5,657 bases of DNA from an uncultured Lachnospiraceae bacterium (GTDB lineage: Bacteria; Bacillota; Clostridia; Lachnospirales; Lachnospiraceae). The notes beneath the pieces are model-generated. The model saw only the letters and a program-made list of their open reading frames with translations. It had not been told where the DNA came from and made no database searches. Every line of letters starts with the position of its first letter. The first letter of the stretch is position 1. Position numbers and translations under genes: made by a program. Below, one piece after another: positions 1-4,849 of this stretch. The stretch spans positions 1-5,657 of the forward strand of contig CANPZR010000177.1 in NCBI GenBank assembly GCA_947589175.1, read 5' to 3'.

Positions 1-1
1 G

Positions 2-82
2 GGGTACGCGGTGCGGAAGGTCCGGGCGTGCGATATGTTTCCGGGAACAAAAGGGGTGGAGACGGTGGTGGAGCTGGGGTAA
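2..82 (+). CDS. RlmD/TrmA-family 23S rRNA (uracil-5-)-methyltransferase, C-terminal end (partial)
   Basis: This is the last 26 codons of a gene that begins before the window, stopping at TAA 80-82. The residues read GYAVRKVRACDMFPGTKGVE followed by TVVELG. This matches the usual tail of the RlmD/RumA/TrmA family of SAM-dependent RNA uracil C5-methyltransferases: a Y-x-V strand, then V-x-x-x-DMFP, a Thr, and a VETVV-L strand just before the stop. In Firmicutes such proteins methylate U747 and/or U1939 of 23S rRNA. The His usually found before VET is Gly here, a mild deviation. The catalytic part (PCxG, the nucleophilic Cys) is outside the window, so the exact target cannot be assigned. The gene converges on the cheY-like gene, with a shared terminator between them. 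Confidence 0.8.
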   Translation, partial: GYAVRKVRACDMFPGTKGVETVVELG

Positions 83-143
83 TAGCATCGTACGACACGG
101 TGGAAAACGTTATGGATATTGAAAGGTCTTTTAACAGCCACGA

Positions 144-171
144 AAAAACCACCGGTAACCCGGTGGTTTTT
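144..171. terminator. Symmetric rho-independent terminator, probably bidirectional
   Basis: A perfect 7-bp GC-rich stem, CCACCGG at 149-155 and CCGGTGG at 160-166, closes a TAAC loop. It is flanked by AAAAA (144-148) on the left and TTTTT (167-171) on the right. It therefore has a U-tract when read from either strand. It lies between the 3' ends of the rightward methyltransferase gene (stop at 82) and the leftward cheY-like gene (stop at 201), so it can serve both convergent transcripts. The 61 nt between position 82 and the terminator show no recognisable element. Confidence 0.9.
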
Positions 172-200
172 GGTTGGCAATTTGTCTTAGCGACAGGCCG

Positions 201-557
201 CTACAGTACATTTTCCATAATAGAGAGGACCTGCTTCGGATCGTAGGGCTTCTGGATAAACTCCGTGGCGCCCAGCTTGATCGCCTCTATCATTTTCTCT
301 TTCTGGCCAGCCGCCGTAATCATGACGGCCACGGCGTCCGCATCGTGTTCCATGATCTTGTCCAGTGCGCCCAGTCCATCCAGAACGGGCATGGTGATGT
401 CCAGCGTCACGATGTCCGGCTTCAGATCGACATACATCTCGTAGCCGAGCTGGCCGTTTTCCGCTTCCCCGACGACCTCATGCCCTCCTTCCGTCAGGAT
501 GTTCTTTAACATGCGGCGGGAGGTGCGGGAGTCGTCAACAATCAAAATTTTTGCCAT
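201..557 (-). CDS. CheY-like single-domain response regulator
   Basis: A complete 118-aa stand-alone receiver domain with no output domain. All phosphorylation residues are present: the acidic pair D8-D9 (ILIVDDS), phospho-acceptor D53 (VTLDITMP, after the DIV strand), the switch residue T81 (MITAAG) and K103 followed by P104 (QKPY). This is the standard CheY pattern and length, so it should be phosphorylated by a histidine kinase, none of which is encoded in this window. The ATG (555-557) is preceded by a good GGAGGG site at about 563-569. The gene starts 13 nt after the stop of the CheX-like gene, so the two are one operon. The pairing suggests that the CheX-like domain is its phosphatase. 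It is called CheY-like rather than CheY because such orphans also act outside flagellar chemotaxis, and no flagellar or chemoreceptor gene is seen here. The stop (TAG) is followed by the terminator at 144-171. Confidence 0.93.
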   Translation of the reverse strand: MAKILIVDDSRTSRRMLKNILTEGGHEVVGEAENGQLGYEMYVDLKPDIVTLDITMPVLDGLGALDKIMEHDADAVAVMITAAGQKEKMIEAIKLGATEFIQKPYDPKQVLSIMENVL

Positions 558-570
558 TACAATCCCTCCA

Positions 571-1434
571 TTAACCTAATTTGATTATCATTTTCGATCC
601 TTTCCCGTCAACGAAGACCGGAAGAACGTAAAAGTCGCCGTCAATGGTGTGATCGAATAAAAGCTGTGGCGGTTCCATGTCTATGCTGATTCCCTGAAAA
701 CTCAGTTCGGCGGCATATAACCCGTTGACGCAGTTGGTGAACTCTGCCACAGAATCCAGCGCGTCTTCATCTACTTTGTCAAAATTTTCTTTGGCGTACC
801 CATCGGCGATCGCGAGAATCCCGTCGTCGTCGCTGGCAAATCCCAGAAAACCGTCATAGTCGCCCTTTGTGTGCTGCAGGGCGAGAGCCTTTACGGTGAG
901 GGACGGCATAAAGGAGCCCTTCTCGATGCGGATGTATGAGGAGACAAAGCGAACCATGCTCCGGAGAGCGAGTCCGATCAGATCCTGATAGCGCGGATCT
1001 TCGGCATCCACAAATGCGGGCAGGACATTTTCAATGTCCCCATCCTTGATTGCCTGAAATACTTCATCCGAGTATCCCATCTCATGCTGAAAAGCGGCGA
1101 GGCACTCGTCAATCTCCGATCTTGTGAGAACGCCTCCCTCTTCCAGGGCCTGAATGAAAATGAGATAAGGATTCCCCTGGCGGCTCAGCAAATAGGAGAC
1201 GTCCGCCTCTGTCAAATATCCCTTCTCTACAGCCAAATCGCCAAAACGCTTATCCGTCTGCATCTGCAGATAGTTCAGCTCTGTGGACTGCGTGCGGGTG
1301 AGCATCCCCTCATTCTCAGCAATCAGTCCCAGTTTTACACGGTTGGCCTTTATGTAATTCATACAGGAGTCCAGCTGCTCAGCGGTAATTTTCTGGTTTT
1401 CCAATAAATAATTTCCAAAAAACTGACTAAACAT
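571..1434 (-). CDS. MshEN-repeat / CheX-like phosphatase-domain protein
   Basis: A cytoplasmic 287-aa protein with no signal peptide or membrane segment. Residues 5-115 hold four consecutive 24-residue units (5-28, 34-57, 63-86, 92-115), each separated by exactly five residues. The central two fit the MshEN (T2SSE N-terminal) c-di-GMP-binding motif best: K34-L35-G36 ... G43 ... Q57, then R63-F64-G65 ... G72 ... V79 ... L83 ... Q86. The outer two are degenerate. Residues of about 150-287 resemble the CheC/CheX/FliY family. D227-x3-E231-x2-N234 matches the family active site [DS]xxxExxN, and G238 and P255/P256 lie at about the expected places. Family knowledge says E and N position water for hydrolysis of CheY-phosphate. 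The cheY-like gene follows by 13 nt, giving a plausible substrate. The ATG has AAAGGAG (rc of 1441-1447) 6 nt upstream. The link to c-di-GMP is inferred from motif spacing only. Confidence 0.8.
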   Translation of the reverse strand: MFSQFFGNYLLENQKITAEQLDSCMNYIKANRVKLGLIAENEGMLTRTQSTELNYLQMQTDKRFGDLAVEKGYLTEADVSYLLSRQGNPYLIFIQALEEGGVLTRSEIDECLAAFQHEMGYSDEVFQAIKDGDIENVLPAFVDAEDPRYQDLIGLALRSMVRFVSSYIRIEKGSFMPSLTVKALALQHTKGDYDGFLGFASDDDGILAIADGYAKENFDKVDEDALDSVAEFTNCVNGLYAAELSFQGISIDMEPPQLLFDHTIDGDFYVLPVFVDGKGSKMIIKLG

Positions 1435-1444
1435 AAAAATCTCC

Positions 1445-1473
1445 TTTCAATTGTATTATTTTTATTATACAAT
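1445..1473 (+). promoter_or_regulatory. Probable aroC promoter, overlapping the divergent promoter
   Basis: TTTCAA (1445-1450) and TACAAT (1468-1473) are separated by 17 nt, an acceptable sigma-A arrangement that would start transcription near 1480, about 38 nt before the aroC ATG. The -10 overlaps that of the leftward operon by two bases, and the -35 overlaps that operon's ribosome site. Both hexamers are imperfect, so the call is moderate. Confidence 0.45.
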
Positions 1474-1497
1474 AGAACGCAGAAAAAGAAAAGCAAT
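1464..1497 (-). promoter_or_regulatory. Promoter of the cheX-like/cheY-like operon
   Basis: On the minus strand a perfect TATAAT (-10) lies at 1469-1464, about 29 nt upstream of the ATG of the CheX-like gene, leaving a short leader that holds the AAAGGAG site. No good -35 is found at 17 nt. TTGCTT (1496-1491) is 21 nt away, which is too far for a canonical sigma-A promoter, and a T-rich stretch occupies the proper place. The -10 is convincing; the -35 is weak or depends on an activator. Confidence 0.55.
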
Positions 1498-1517
1498 TTT
1501 GAAAGGAAGTGTAAAAA

Positions 1518-2627
1518 ATGGCTGGTTCTGTATTGGGAGAGGTCTTTAAGGTCATGACATGGGGGGAGTCCCACGGGGCCGGACTGGGGGTCGTGGTGGA
1601 CGGATGTCCGGCGGGCCTCGCACTGTCGGAGGCCGATATACAGGCATTTCTGGACCGCAGAAAGCCCGGCGAGACGAAGTATTCCACGCCTCGGAAGGAG
1701 GGGGACAAGGTCCGCATCCTGTCCGGTACATTTGAGGGCAAGACGACCGGGACGCCTATTTCCCTCATGGTGGAGAATACATCCCAGCGGTCGGGGGACT
1801 ATTCCGAGATCGCGCAGTACTACAGGCCGGGCCATGCGGATTATACATTCGACGCCAAGTACGGGTTCCGTGACTATCGGGGAGGAGGCCGCTCGTCGGG
1901 GCGCGAGACTATCGGGCGCGTGGCGGCGGGCGCGATAGCCAGCCGGATTCTGGAGCAGCTGGGGATTACGATTACGGCCTACACGAAGCAGATCGGCCCC
2001 TATGTGTGCCGCGAAGAGTGCATGGATCCGAAGAATGTTGAGAAAAGCCCTCTTCGAATGCCGGATCTTGCCGTGTCGGAGCAGGCAGAGGAGTACCTCT
2101 CCGGCAAGATGAAGGAGATGGATTCGGTGGGGGGCGTGGTGGAGTGCGTCATCAGCGGCGTGCCCGCCGGGATAGGAGAGCCGGTGTTTGGCAAGCTGGA
2201 CGCGAAGCTGGCGGGGAATATTGTCTCCATCGGCGCGGTAAAGGGAGTGGAAATCGGGGCCGGTTTTGCCGTGGCGCGGATGACAGGCTCGGAGAATAAC
2301 GACAATTTTTACATGGACAGCGAGGGACGCGTGAAAAAGGCCACTAATTTTGCCGGGGGAATCCTGGGCGGAATCAGCGATGGGGACGATATCGTAATCC
2401 GGGCGGCGTTCAAGCCCACGCCGTCTATTTTCCAGACCCAGAAGACCGTGAACCGGAAGGGCGAGGACATTGAAATTCAGATTAAGGGGCGGCACGATCC
2501 GGTGATCATGCCCCGGGCGGTGGTCGTAGTGGAGACTATGGCGGCCCTCACGCTGGTGGACAGCCTGTTTGTGGGGATGACTTCCCGCATGGACCGGATC
2601 CGGGATTTTTACTCAGATATGAGATGA
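1518..2627 (+). CDS. aroC: Chorismate synthase
   Basis: AroC converts 5-enolpyruvylshikimate 3-phosphate to chorismate, the last shikimate-pathway step before Trp, Phe, Tyr and folate branches, using reduced FMN. The 369-aa protein is full length for the family. Visible signatures: GESHG at 16-20 with the catalytic His19; RPGHAD at 103-108 with His106, the second conserved active-site His; the Gly/Arg-rich FMN/substrate loop GGGRSSGRET at 122-131; and the C-terminal signature RHDPVIMPRA at 325-334 followed by the VVVVETMAALTLVD helix. The ATG is preceded by GAAAGGAAG at 1501-1509 with normal spacing. It is transcribed alone or together with the small ORF at 2823, since no terminator is seen directly after its TGA. 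No other shikimate gene lies in the window. Confidence 0.98.
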   Translation: MAGSVLGEVFKVMTWGESHGAGLGVVVDGCPAGLALSEADIQAFLDRRKPGETKYSTPRKEGDKVRILSGTFEGKTTGTPISLMVENTSQRSGDYSEIAQYYRPGHADYTFDAKYGFRDYRGGGRSSGRETIGRVAAGAIASRILEQLGITITAYTKQIGPYVCREECMDPKNVEKSPLRMPDLAVSEQAEEYLSGKMKEMDSVGGVVECVISGVPAGIGEPVFGKLDAKLAGNIVSIGAVKGVEIGAGFAVARMTGSENNDNFYMDSEGRVKKATNFAGGILGGISDGDDIVIRAAFKPTPSIFQTQKTVNRKGEDIEIQIKGRHDPVIMPRAVVVVETMAALTLVDSLFVGMTSRMDRIRDFYSDMR

Positions 2628-2641
2628 AAACAGAGGCTAAG

Positions 2642-2673
2642 AGGGCACGCGCTTTCTGTCACGTTCCTGCCCT
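2642..2673. other. Inverted repeat after aroC, not a convincing terminator
   Basis: AGGGCA (2642-2647) and TGCCCT (2668-2673) can form a 6-bp stem over a 20-nt loop, 14 nt after the aroC stop. No T-run follows, so it is unlikely to terminate transcription efficiently. It could be a processing or mRNA-stabilising hairpin, or chance. The rest of 2628-2822 contains an isolated AAGGAGG (2717-2723) with no properly spaced start codon and otherwise nothing recognised. Confidence 0.3.
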
Positions 2674-2786
2674 GATACGGCATAATAATGAGGAAAGTGC
2701 CGACGACGTTTGTGTCAAGGAGGCATTTGACTAATATCTCCAACGAGACGGCAGTAGAGATGGAATAACGAATAGGGGAAATTTGT

Positions 2787-2795
2787 CATATAATG
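2787..2795 (+). promoter_or_regulatory. -10-like element (CATATAATG) before the 54-aa ORF
   Basis: A perfect TATAAT (2789-2794) lies 28 nt upstream of the GTG start, leaving room for a short leader with the AGAAGG ribosome site. There is no sigma-A -35 at 17 nt (TAACGA). The wider CATATAAT also fits the -10 of the mother-cell sporulation sigma factors E and K (CATAnnnT), but no clear matching sigma-E -35 was found. The identity of the sigma factor is therefore open. Confidence 0.4.
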
Positions 2796-2822
2796 TAGAA
2801 AAAACCAAGAAGGCATGCTGTT

Positions 2823-2987
2823 GTGACAGACAGAAGGGGACATTATGACCCGGATACGCAGATTGTGACCGACGACACGACGATCTACGAGATCGACCCG
2901 GAGTGCTATCAGTGTTTATCGGAGGCCGAGAAAAAGAAGTATTTCGGGGATATAATATTTGAGGCCGGGGAAAATAAGAAGCTGTAA
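2823..2987 (+). CDS. Small acidic CxxC protein of unknown function (54 aa)
   Basis: I do not recognise a family. The ORF starts at GTG 2823 with AGAAGG (2808-2813) nine nt upstream, and ends at TAA 2985-2987. No ATG gives a sensible alternative: the ATG at 2815 in another frame stops after three codons, and the same frame upstream is closed by TAG at 2796. The N-terminal half is acidic and polar (YDPDTQIVTDDTTIYEIDPE), followed by C28-Y-Q-C31, a lysine cluster (EKKKYF) and a short hydrophobic GDIIF segment. It has no signal peptide or membrane helix. The CxxC could be redox or metal-related, but one motif is not enough to say so. Support for it being real comes from a -10 element and ribosome site upstream, a strong terminator just after its stop, and protein-like composition. 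It could be co-transcribed with aroC. Confidence 0.6.
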   Translation: MTDRRGHYDPDTQIVTDDTTIYEIDPECYQCLSEAEKKKYFGDIIFEAGENKKL

Positions 2988-3000
2988 GAAATTTTCTTAC
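2984..3000. repeat. Perfect inverted repeat overlapping the stop of the 54-aa ORF
   Basis: GTAAGAA (2984-2990) and TTCTTAC (2994-3000) flank a 3-nt ATT spacer. The left arm contains the TAA stop of the small ORF. It is AT-rich and directly precedes the larger terminator hairpin. It may be a weak first hairpin or have no role. Confidence 0.4.
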
Positions 3001-3003
3001 ATG

Positions 3004-3054
3004 AAAGACTCTCCGCCGGGCCGGTGGGATACCAGCCTGGCAGAGAGTTCTTTT
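3004..3054. terminator. Long hairpin terminator between convergent small genes
   Basis: A long stem pairs ACTCTC (3008-3013) with GAGAGT (3043-3048), GCC (3015-3017) with GGC (3039-3041), and GGGC (3018-3021) with GCCT (3035-3038). There is one internal C/A mismatch. GGT/ACC (3023-3025 with 3031-3033) can extend the apex. The + strand continues with TTCTTTTAT, a good U-tract, so it terminates the 54-aa ORF and any aroC read-through. In the opposite direction the tail is TCTTTC, weaker but possibly useful for the leftward Cys/Gly-rich gene. Confidence 0.8.
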
Positions 3055-3070
3055 ATGGGATCAGAAACGT

Positions 3071-3088
3071 CCGCCTTTTAAAAAGCGG
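3071..3088 (-). other. Small hairpin downstream of the Cys/Gly-rich gene
   Basis: CCGC (3071-3074) and GCGG (3085-3088) enclose an A/T-rich centre that can pair a few bases further. It lies 15 nt after the stop of the leftward gene, but no T-run follows on the minus strand. It may assist 3'-end formation together with the hairpin at 3004-3054. Evidence is weak. Confidence 0.3.
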
Positions 3089-3102
3089 AAAGGGCGCTGA
3101 AA

Positions 3103-3345
3103 TTAGCAGCCGCAGCCGTTGCCATAGTTTCCGATGCCGTTGCCGCCACAGCCGCAGCAGCTGAGAAGCAGCAGGATCAGGATGAGACAGCTGCAGTCGC
3201 TGCCGCCGCCCAGGCCATTGCCCAGTGCGTTGCCGCCGCATCCGCCGCAGCACAGCAAAAGGATAAGGATGATCCAGCAGGAAGAACCGTTCCCTTCATT
3301 ATAAGAACATCCTCCGCCGCATTGTGTTGCTGATAAATCACTCAT
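3103..3345 (-). CDS. Cys/Gly-rich small protein with duplicated hydrophobic repeat (HCB-protein-13 type)
   Basis: An 80-aa protein with 13 Cys and 22 Gly. It contains two similar modules. The first runs about 23-48: Cys, a run of Ile/Leu, CCGGCGGN, then a Gly/Asn tail. The second runs about 51-80: CSC, a run of Leu/Ile, SCCGCGGN, then a Gly/Asn tail. Each hydrophobic run is only 8-9 residues, short for a membrane helix. The start is set at ATG 3343-3345 because AGGAGG (rc of 3353-3358) lies 7 nt upstream; the ATG seven codons earlier would place that site inside the gene. Lachnospiraceae and other Clostridia carry similar proteins, often labelled 'chorion class high-cysteine HCB protein 13', with no tested function. 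They also resemble the small YjcZ-like sporulation proteins. A structural or coat role is inference from composition. A sigma-K-like site upstream points the same way. Confidence 0.75.
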   Translation of the reverse strand: MSDLSATQCGGGCSYNEGNGSSCWIILILLLCCGGCGGNALGNGLGGGSDCSCLILILLLLSCCGCGGNGIGNYGNGCGC

Positions 3346-3375
3346 AATATTGCCTCCTAAATTCATTTACACTGA

Positions 3376-3403
3376 TATCCTATGCGGGAGAGCCCCGGGG
3401 GGT
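3376..3403 (-). promoter_or_regulatory. Candidate sporulation sigma-K-type promoter of the Cys/Gly-rich gene
   Basis: On the minus strand, AC (3403-3402), a 17-nt spacer and CATAGGATA (3384-3376) fit the Bacillus sigma-K pattern of AC, 16-18 nt, CATAnnnTA. Transcription would begin near 3369, about 10 nt before the AGGAGG site. No competing sigma-A -10/-35 pair was seen close upstream on this strand. The consensus is short, so a chance match is possible. The spacer includes the palindrome CCCCGGGG (3393-3400). Confidence 0.4.
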
Positions 3404-3440
3404 TCCAGTAAAAGAGCTAAAATGTTCGCAAAATTTTTAT

Positions 3441-3469
3441 TTGTATGTGGAAAGAGATTATAGTATAAT
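3441..3469 (+). promoter_or_regulatory. Sigma-A promoter of the GH3-like lipoprotein (and probably purC-purF)
   Basis: TTGTAT (3441-3446) and a perfect TATAAT (3464-3469) are separated by exactly 17 nt. An A/T-rich stretch (AAAATTTTTAT, about 3430-3440) directly upstream of the -35 could act as an UP element. The predicted start is near 3476, giving a leader of about 40 nt. No riboswitch-sized leader or terminator-type hairpin is present. Confidence 0.85.
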
Positions 3470-3515
3470 AGGGTTGCGTTAAATAGGAAGGATCAGAAGG
3501 GAATGGGGATAACAT

Positions 3516-4820
3516 ATGAAACGGATCTTGTTATTTGCGGCCTGCATCCTGTTATTTGCTGCCCTGTCTGCCTGTGGAAAGCAGCCGGCCGGGAAGCAGA
3601 GGGAGGAGTCGCAAGTGAAGGAGCCGCCGGTTTCTCAGGATGAGGCCTTTGATCAGGCGGAGATGCTGGTCGAGAGCATGACGCTGGAAGAAAAAGTAGG
3701 ACAGATGCTTTTTGTGTCTCTGCGGCAGATTGACAATCCTTCCGGCCAGCGGGAGAGCGCGGAGCGTGTGAGGAAGAAAGCGGAAAAGGCTATCGGGACG
3801 TATCAGTTCGGCGGAATTTTGCTGGACGGCGTATACAGTACAAAGAGCAGACATTATACAAGAGAACTGGTGGATGATCTGCAACAGGCAGCGTGCCAGT
3901 CACCAGGCCAGCTGACACAGGCTGAAAGTCAGTTGCCACAGACCACAGGCCAACTACAGCAGGTCACAGGCCAGCTGGCTCAGGCCGTTTCCGGCGGGGC
4001 GCTGTTTATCGCCATGGAAGAAGAAGGCGGCGGAAGCCATTCTGCTTCTGCTAAGAACCCCGACCTGAAGGCGGGGGGATATGTGACTCCTGCTGAGATG
4101 GGAGAGAGCATGAGCGAGCAGATGATTTATGCGCGGGGCAGCAGCATTGGAAAGGAACTGGCTTCCTGGGAGGTCAATCTGAATCTGGCTCCCCTGGCGG
4201 ATCTCGCTTCCGGGAGCAATGAGGATTATGACGCCCGGTGCTTAGGGAATGATGCAGATACGGTCTCCGATCTGTTGGCGCAGTATGTGGAAGGCCTGCG
4301 GGAGGGAGGAGTGGCAGTTACGCTCAAACATTTTCCGGGAATCGGTTCTGCGGACGGGGATTACACGAAAGAGATTTTGGACAATGACCGGAGTCTTATA
4401 CAGCTTCGCAGCGATGAATTTTCCGTATATCAGGCGGGAATCGACGCGGGAGCGGACTGCGTGATGATGAGCAGCGCGGCTCTGACCCGGATTACCGGGG
4501 ACGAGACGCCGTCGTTTCTGTCGGAGGAAATCGTGACCGGTCTTTTGCGGGAGGAGCTGGGATTTGAGGGAGTGGTCATGACCCCGCCGCTGAATACGCC
4601 TGTAATCCGGGAGAAATACACGCCGGAGTACGCGGCAGTGGAGGCGGTGAAGGCCGGCTGCGATATGATCGTGATGCCGTCGGACATAGACGCGGCGTAT
4701 AACGGAATCATAAAAGAAGTGAGGACAGGCCGACTGAGTGAAAAGGTGATCAACACGGCGGTGCGCCGGATTTTGCAGTGCAAGATCCACCGGGGCATTC
4801 TCGTGCTGAAGGATAAATAG
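3516..4820 (+). CDS. GH3 (NagZ-like) lipoprotein lacking catalytic residues, probable pseudo-glycosidase
   Basis: A 434-aa exported lipoprotein. Residues 1-19 are a signal peptide (MKR, hydrophobic core) ending in the lipobox LSAC with lipidated Cys20, then a charged linker. From about 55 it follows the NagZ-like GH3 barrel: LEEKVGQMLFV (57-67), FGGILL (98-103), LFIAMEEEGG (163-172, usually IAxDQEGG), NLNLAPLADL (221-230), R241 (usual R-S/C-x-G anchor), KHFPG (271-275), LGFEGVVMT (348-356). Family members hydrolyse beta-linked GlcNAc or glucosides using a TDD Asp nucleophile and an Asp-x-His acid/base dyad. Here TDD is T356-P357-P358, KHFPGHG is KHFPGIG, and the DSH position reads D282-Y283-T284. 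The protein probably binds but does not cleave a glycan. A Gln-rich repeat insert occupies about 123-157. The ATG is preceded by a purine-rich but non-canonical ribosome site (AAGGGAATGGGG). purC follows 29 nt after the stop without a terminator. Confidence 0.85.
   Translation: MKRILLFAACILLFAALSACGKQPAGKQREESQVKEPPVSQDEAFDQAEMLVESMTLEEKVGQMLFVSLRQIDNPSGQRESAERVRKKAEKAIGTYQFGGILLDGVYSTKSRHYTRELVDDLQQAACQSPGQLTQAESQLPQTTGQLQQVTGQLAQAVSGGALFIAMEEEGGGSHSASAKNPDLKAGGYVTPAEMGESMSEQMIYARGSSIGKELASWEVNLNLAPLADLASGSNEDYDARCLGNDADTVSDLLAQYVEGLREGGVAVTLKHFPGIGSADGDYTKEILDNDRSLIQLRSDEFSVYQAGIDAGADCVMMSSAALTRITGDETPSFLSEEIVTGLLREELGFEGVVMTPPLNTPVIREKYTPEYAAVEAVKAGCDMIVMPSDIDAAYNGIIKEVRTGRLSEKVINTAVRRILQCKIHRGILVLKDK
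3882..3989 (+). repeat. Imperfect tandem repeat encoding a Gln-rich loop insertion
   Basis: Within the GH3-like gene, the motif CAGGCCARCT recurs at 3904-3913, 3947-3956 and 3968-3977. Each copy is part of a unit of about 20 nt (3901-3920, 3943-3962, 3963-3983). The protein reads PGQLTQ ... TTGQLQQ VTGQLAQ. It sits between the DLQ helix (residues 121-123) and the LFIAMEEEGG strand. In standard NagZ this loop is short, so the segment looks like an expansion within a surface loop. Confidence 0.7.
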
Positions 4821-4849
4821 CAACATTTTTGAACAAGGAGGAAAACACA

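Noticed and set aside
1359..2495. A 378-codon open frame on the minus strand over aroC.
   Set aside because: It lies antisense to a certain aroC, is rich in Arg/His/Leu/Pro as expected from the antisense of GC-biased codons, and has no family features.
2688..2768. A 26-codon ATG ORF (MRKVPTTFVSRRHLTNISNE, then TAVEME) in the same frame as aroC, after two in-frame stops.
   Set aside because: The ATG has no ribosome site. The internal AAGGAGG (2717-2723) is only 3 nt from a TTG that would give 13 residues. No recognised family. It could be a remnant or chance.
3346..3366. Upstream ATG (3364-3366) as the start of the Cys/Gly-rich protein, giving 87 aa.
   Set aside because: The AGGAGG site lies inside the extra seven codons and is ideally spaced for the ATG at 3343-3345.
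3393..3400. Palindrome CCCCGGGG as a terminator or operator.
   Set aside because: It is an 8-bp palindrome with no loop or T-run. It is short enough to be chance.
3882..3989. A CRISPR array, considered because of the repeated CAGGCCARCT.
   Set aside because: The units are about 20 nt, irregularly spaced, imperfect, in frame and within a coding sequence. They are an amino-acid repeat.
4829..4849. TTG at 4829 as the purC start.
   Set aside because: The ribosome site AGGAGG (4836-4841) would fall inside the gene; the GTG at 4850 has proper spacing and gives the usual PurC N-terminus.
4821..4849. A purine riboswitch or PurR operator before purC.
   Set aside because: Only 29 nt are available, far too short for an aptamer, and no inverted repeat or operator-like sequence is present.
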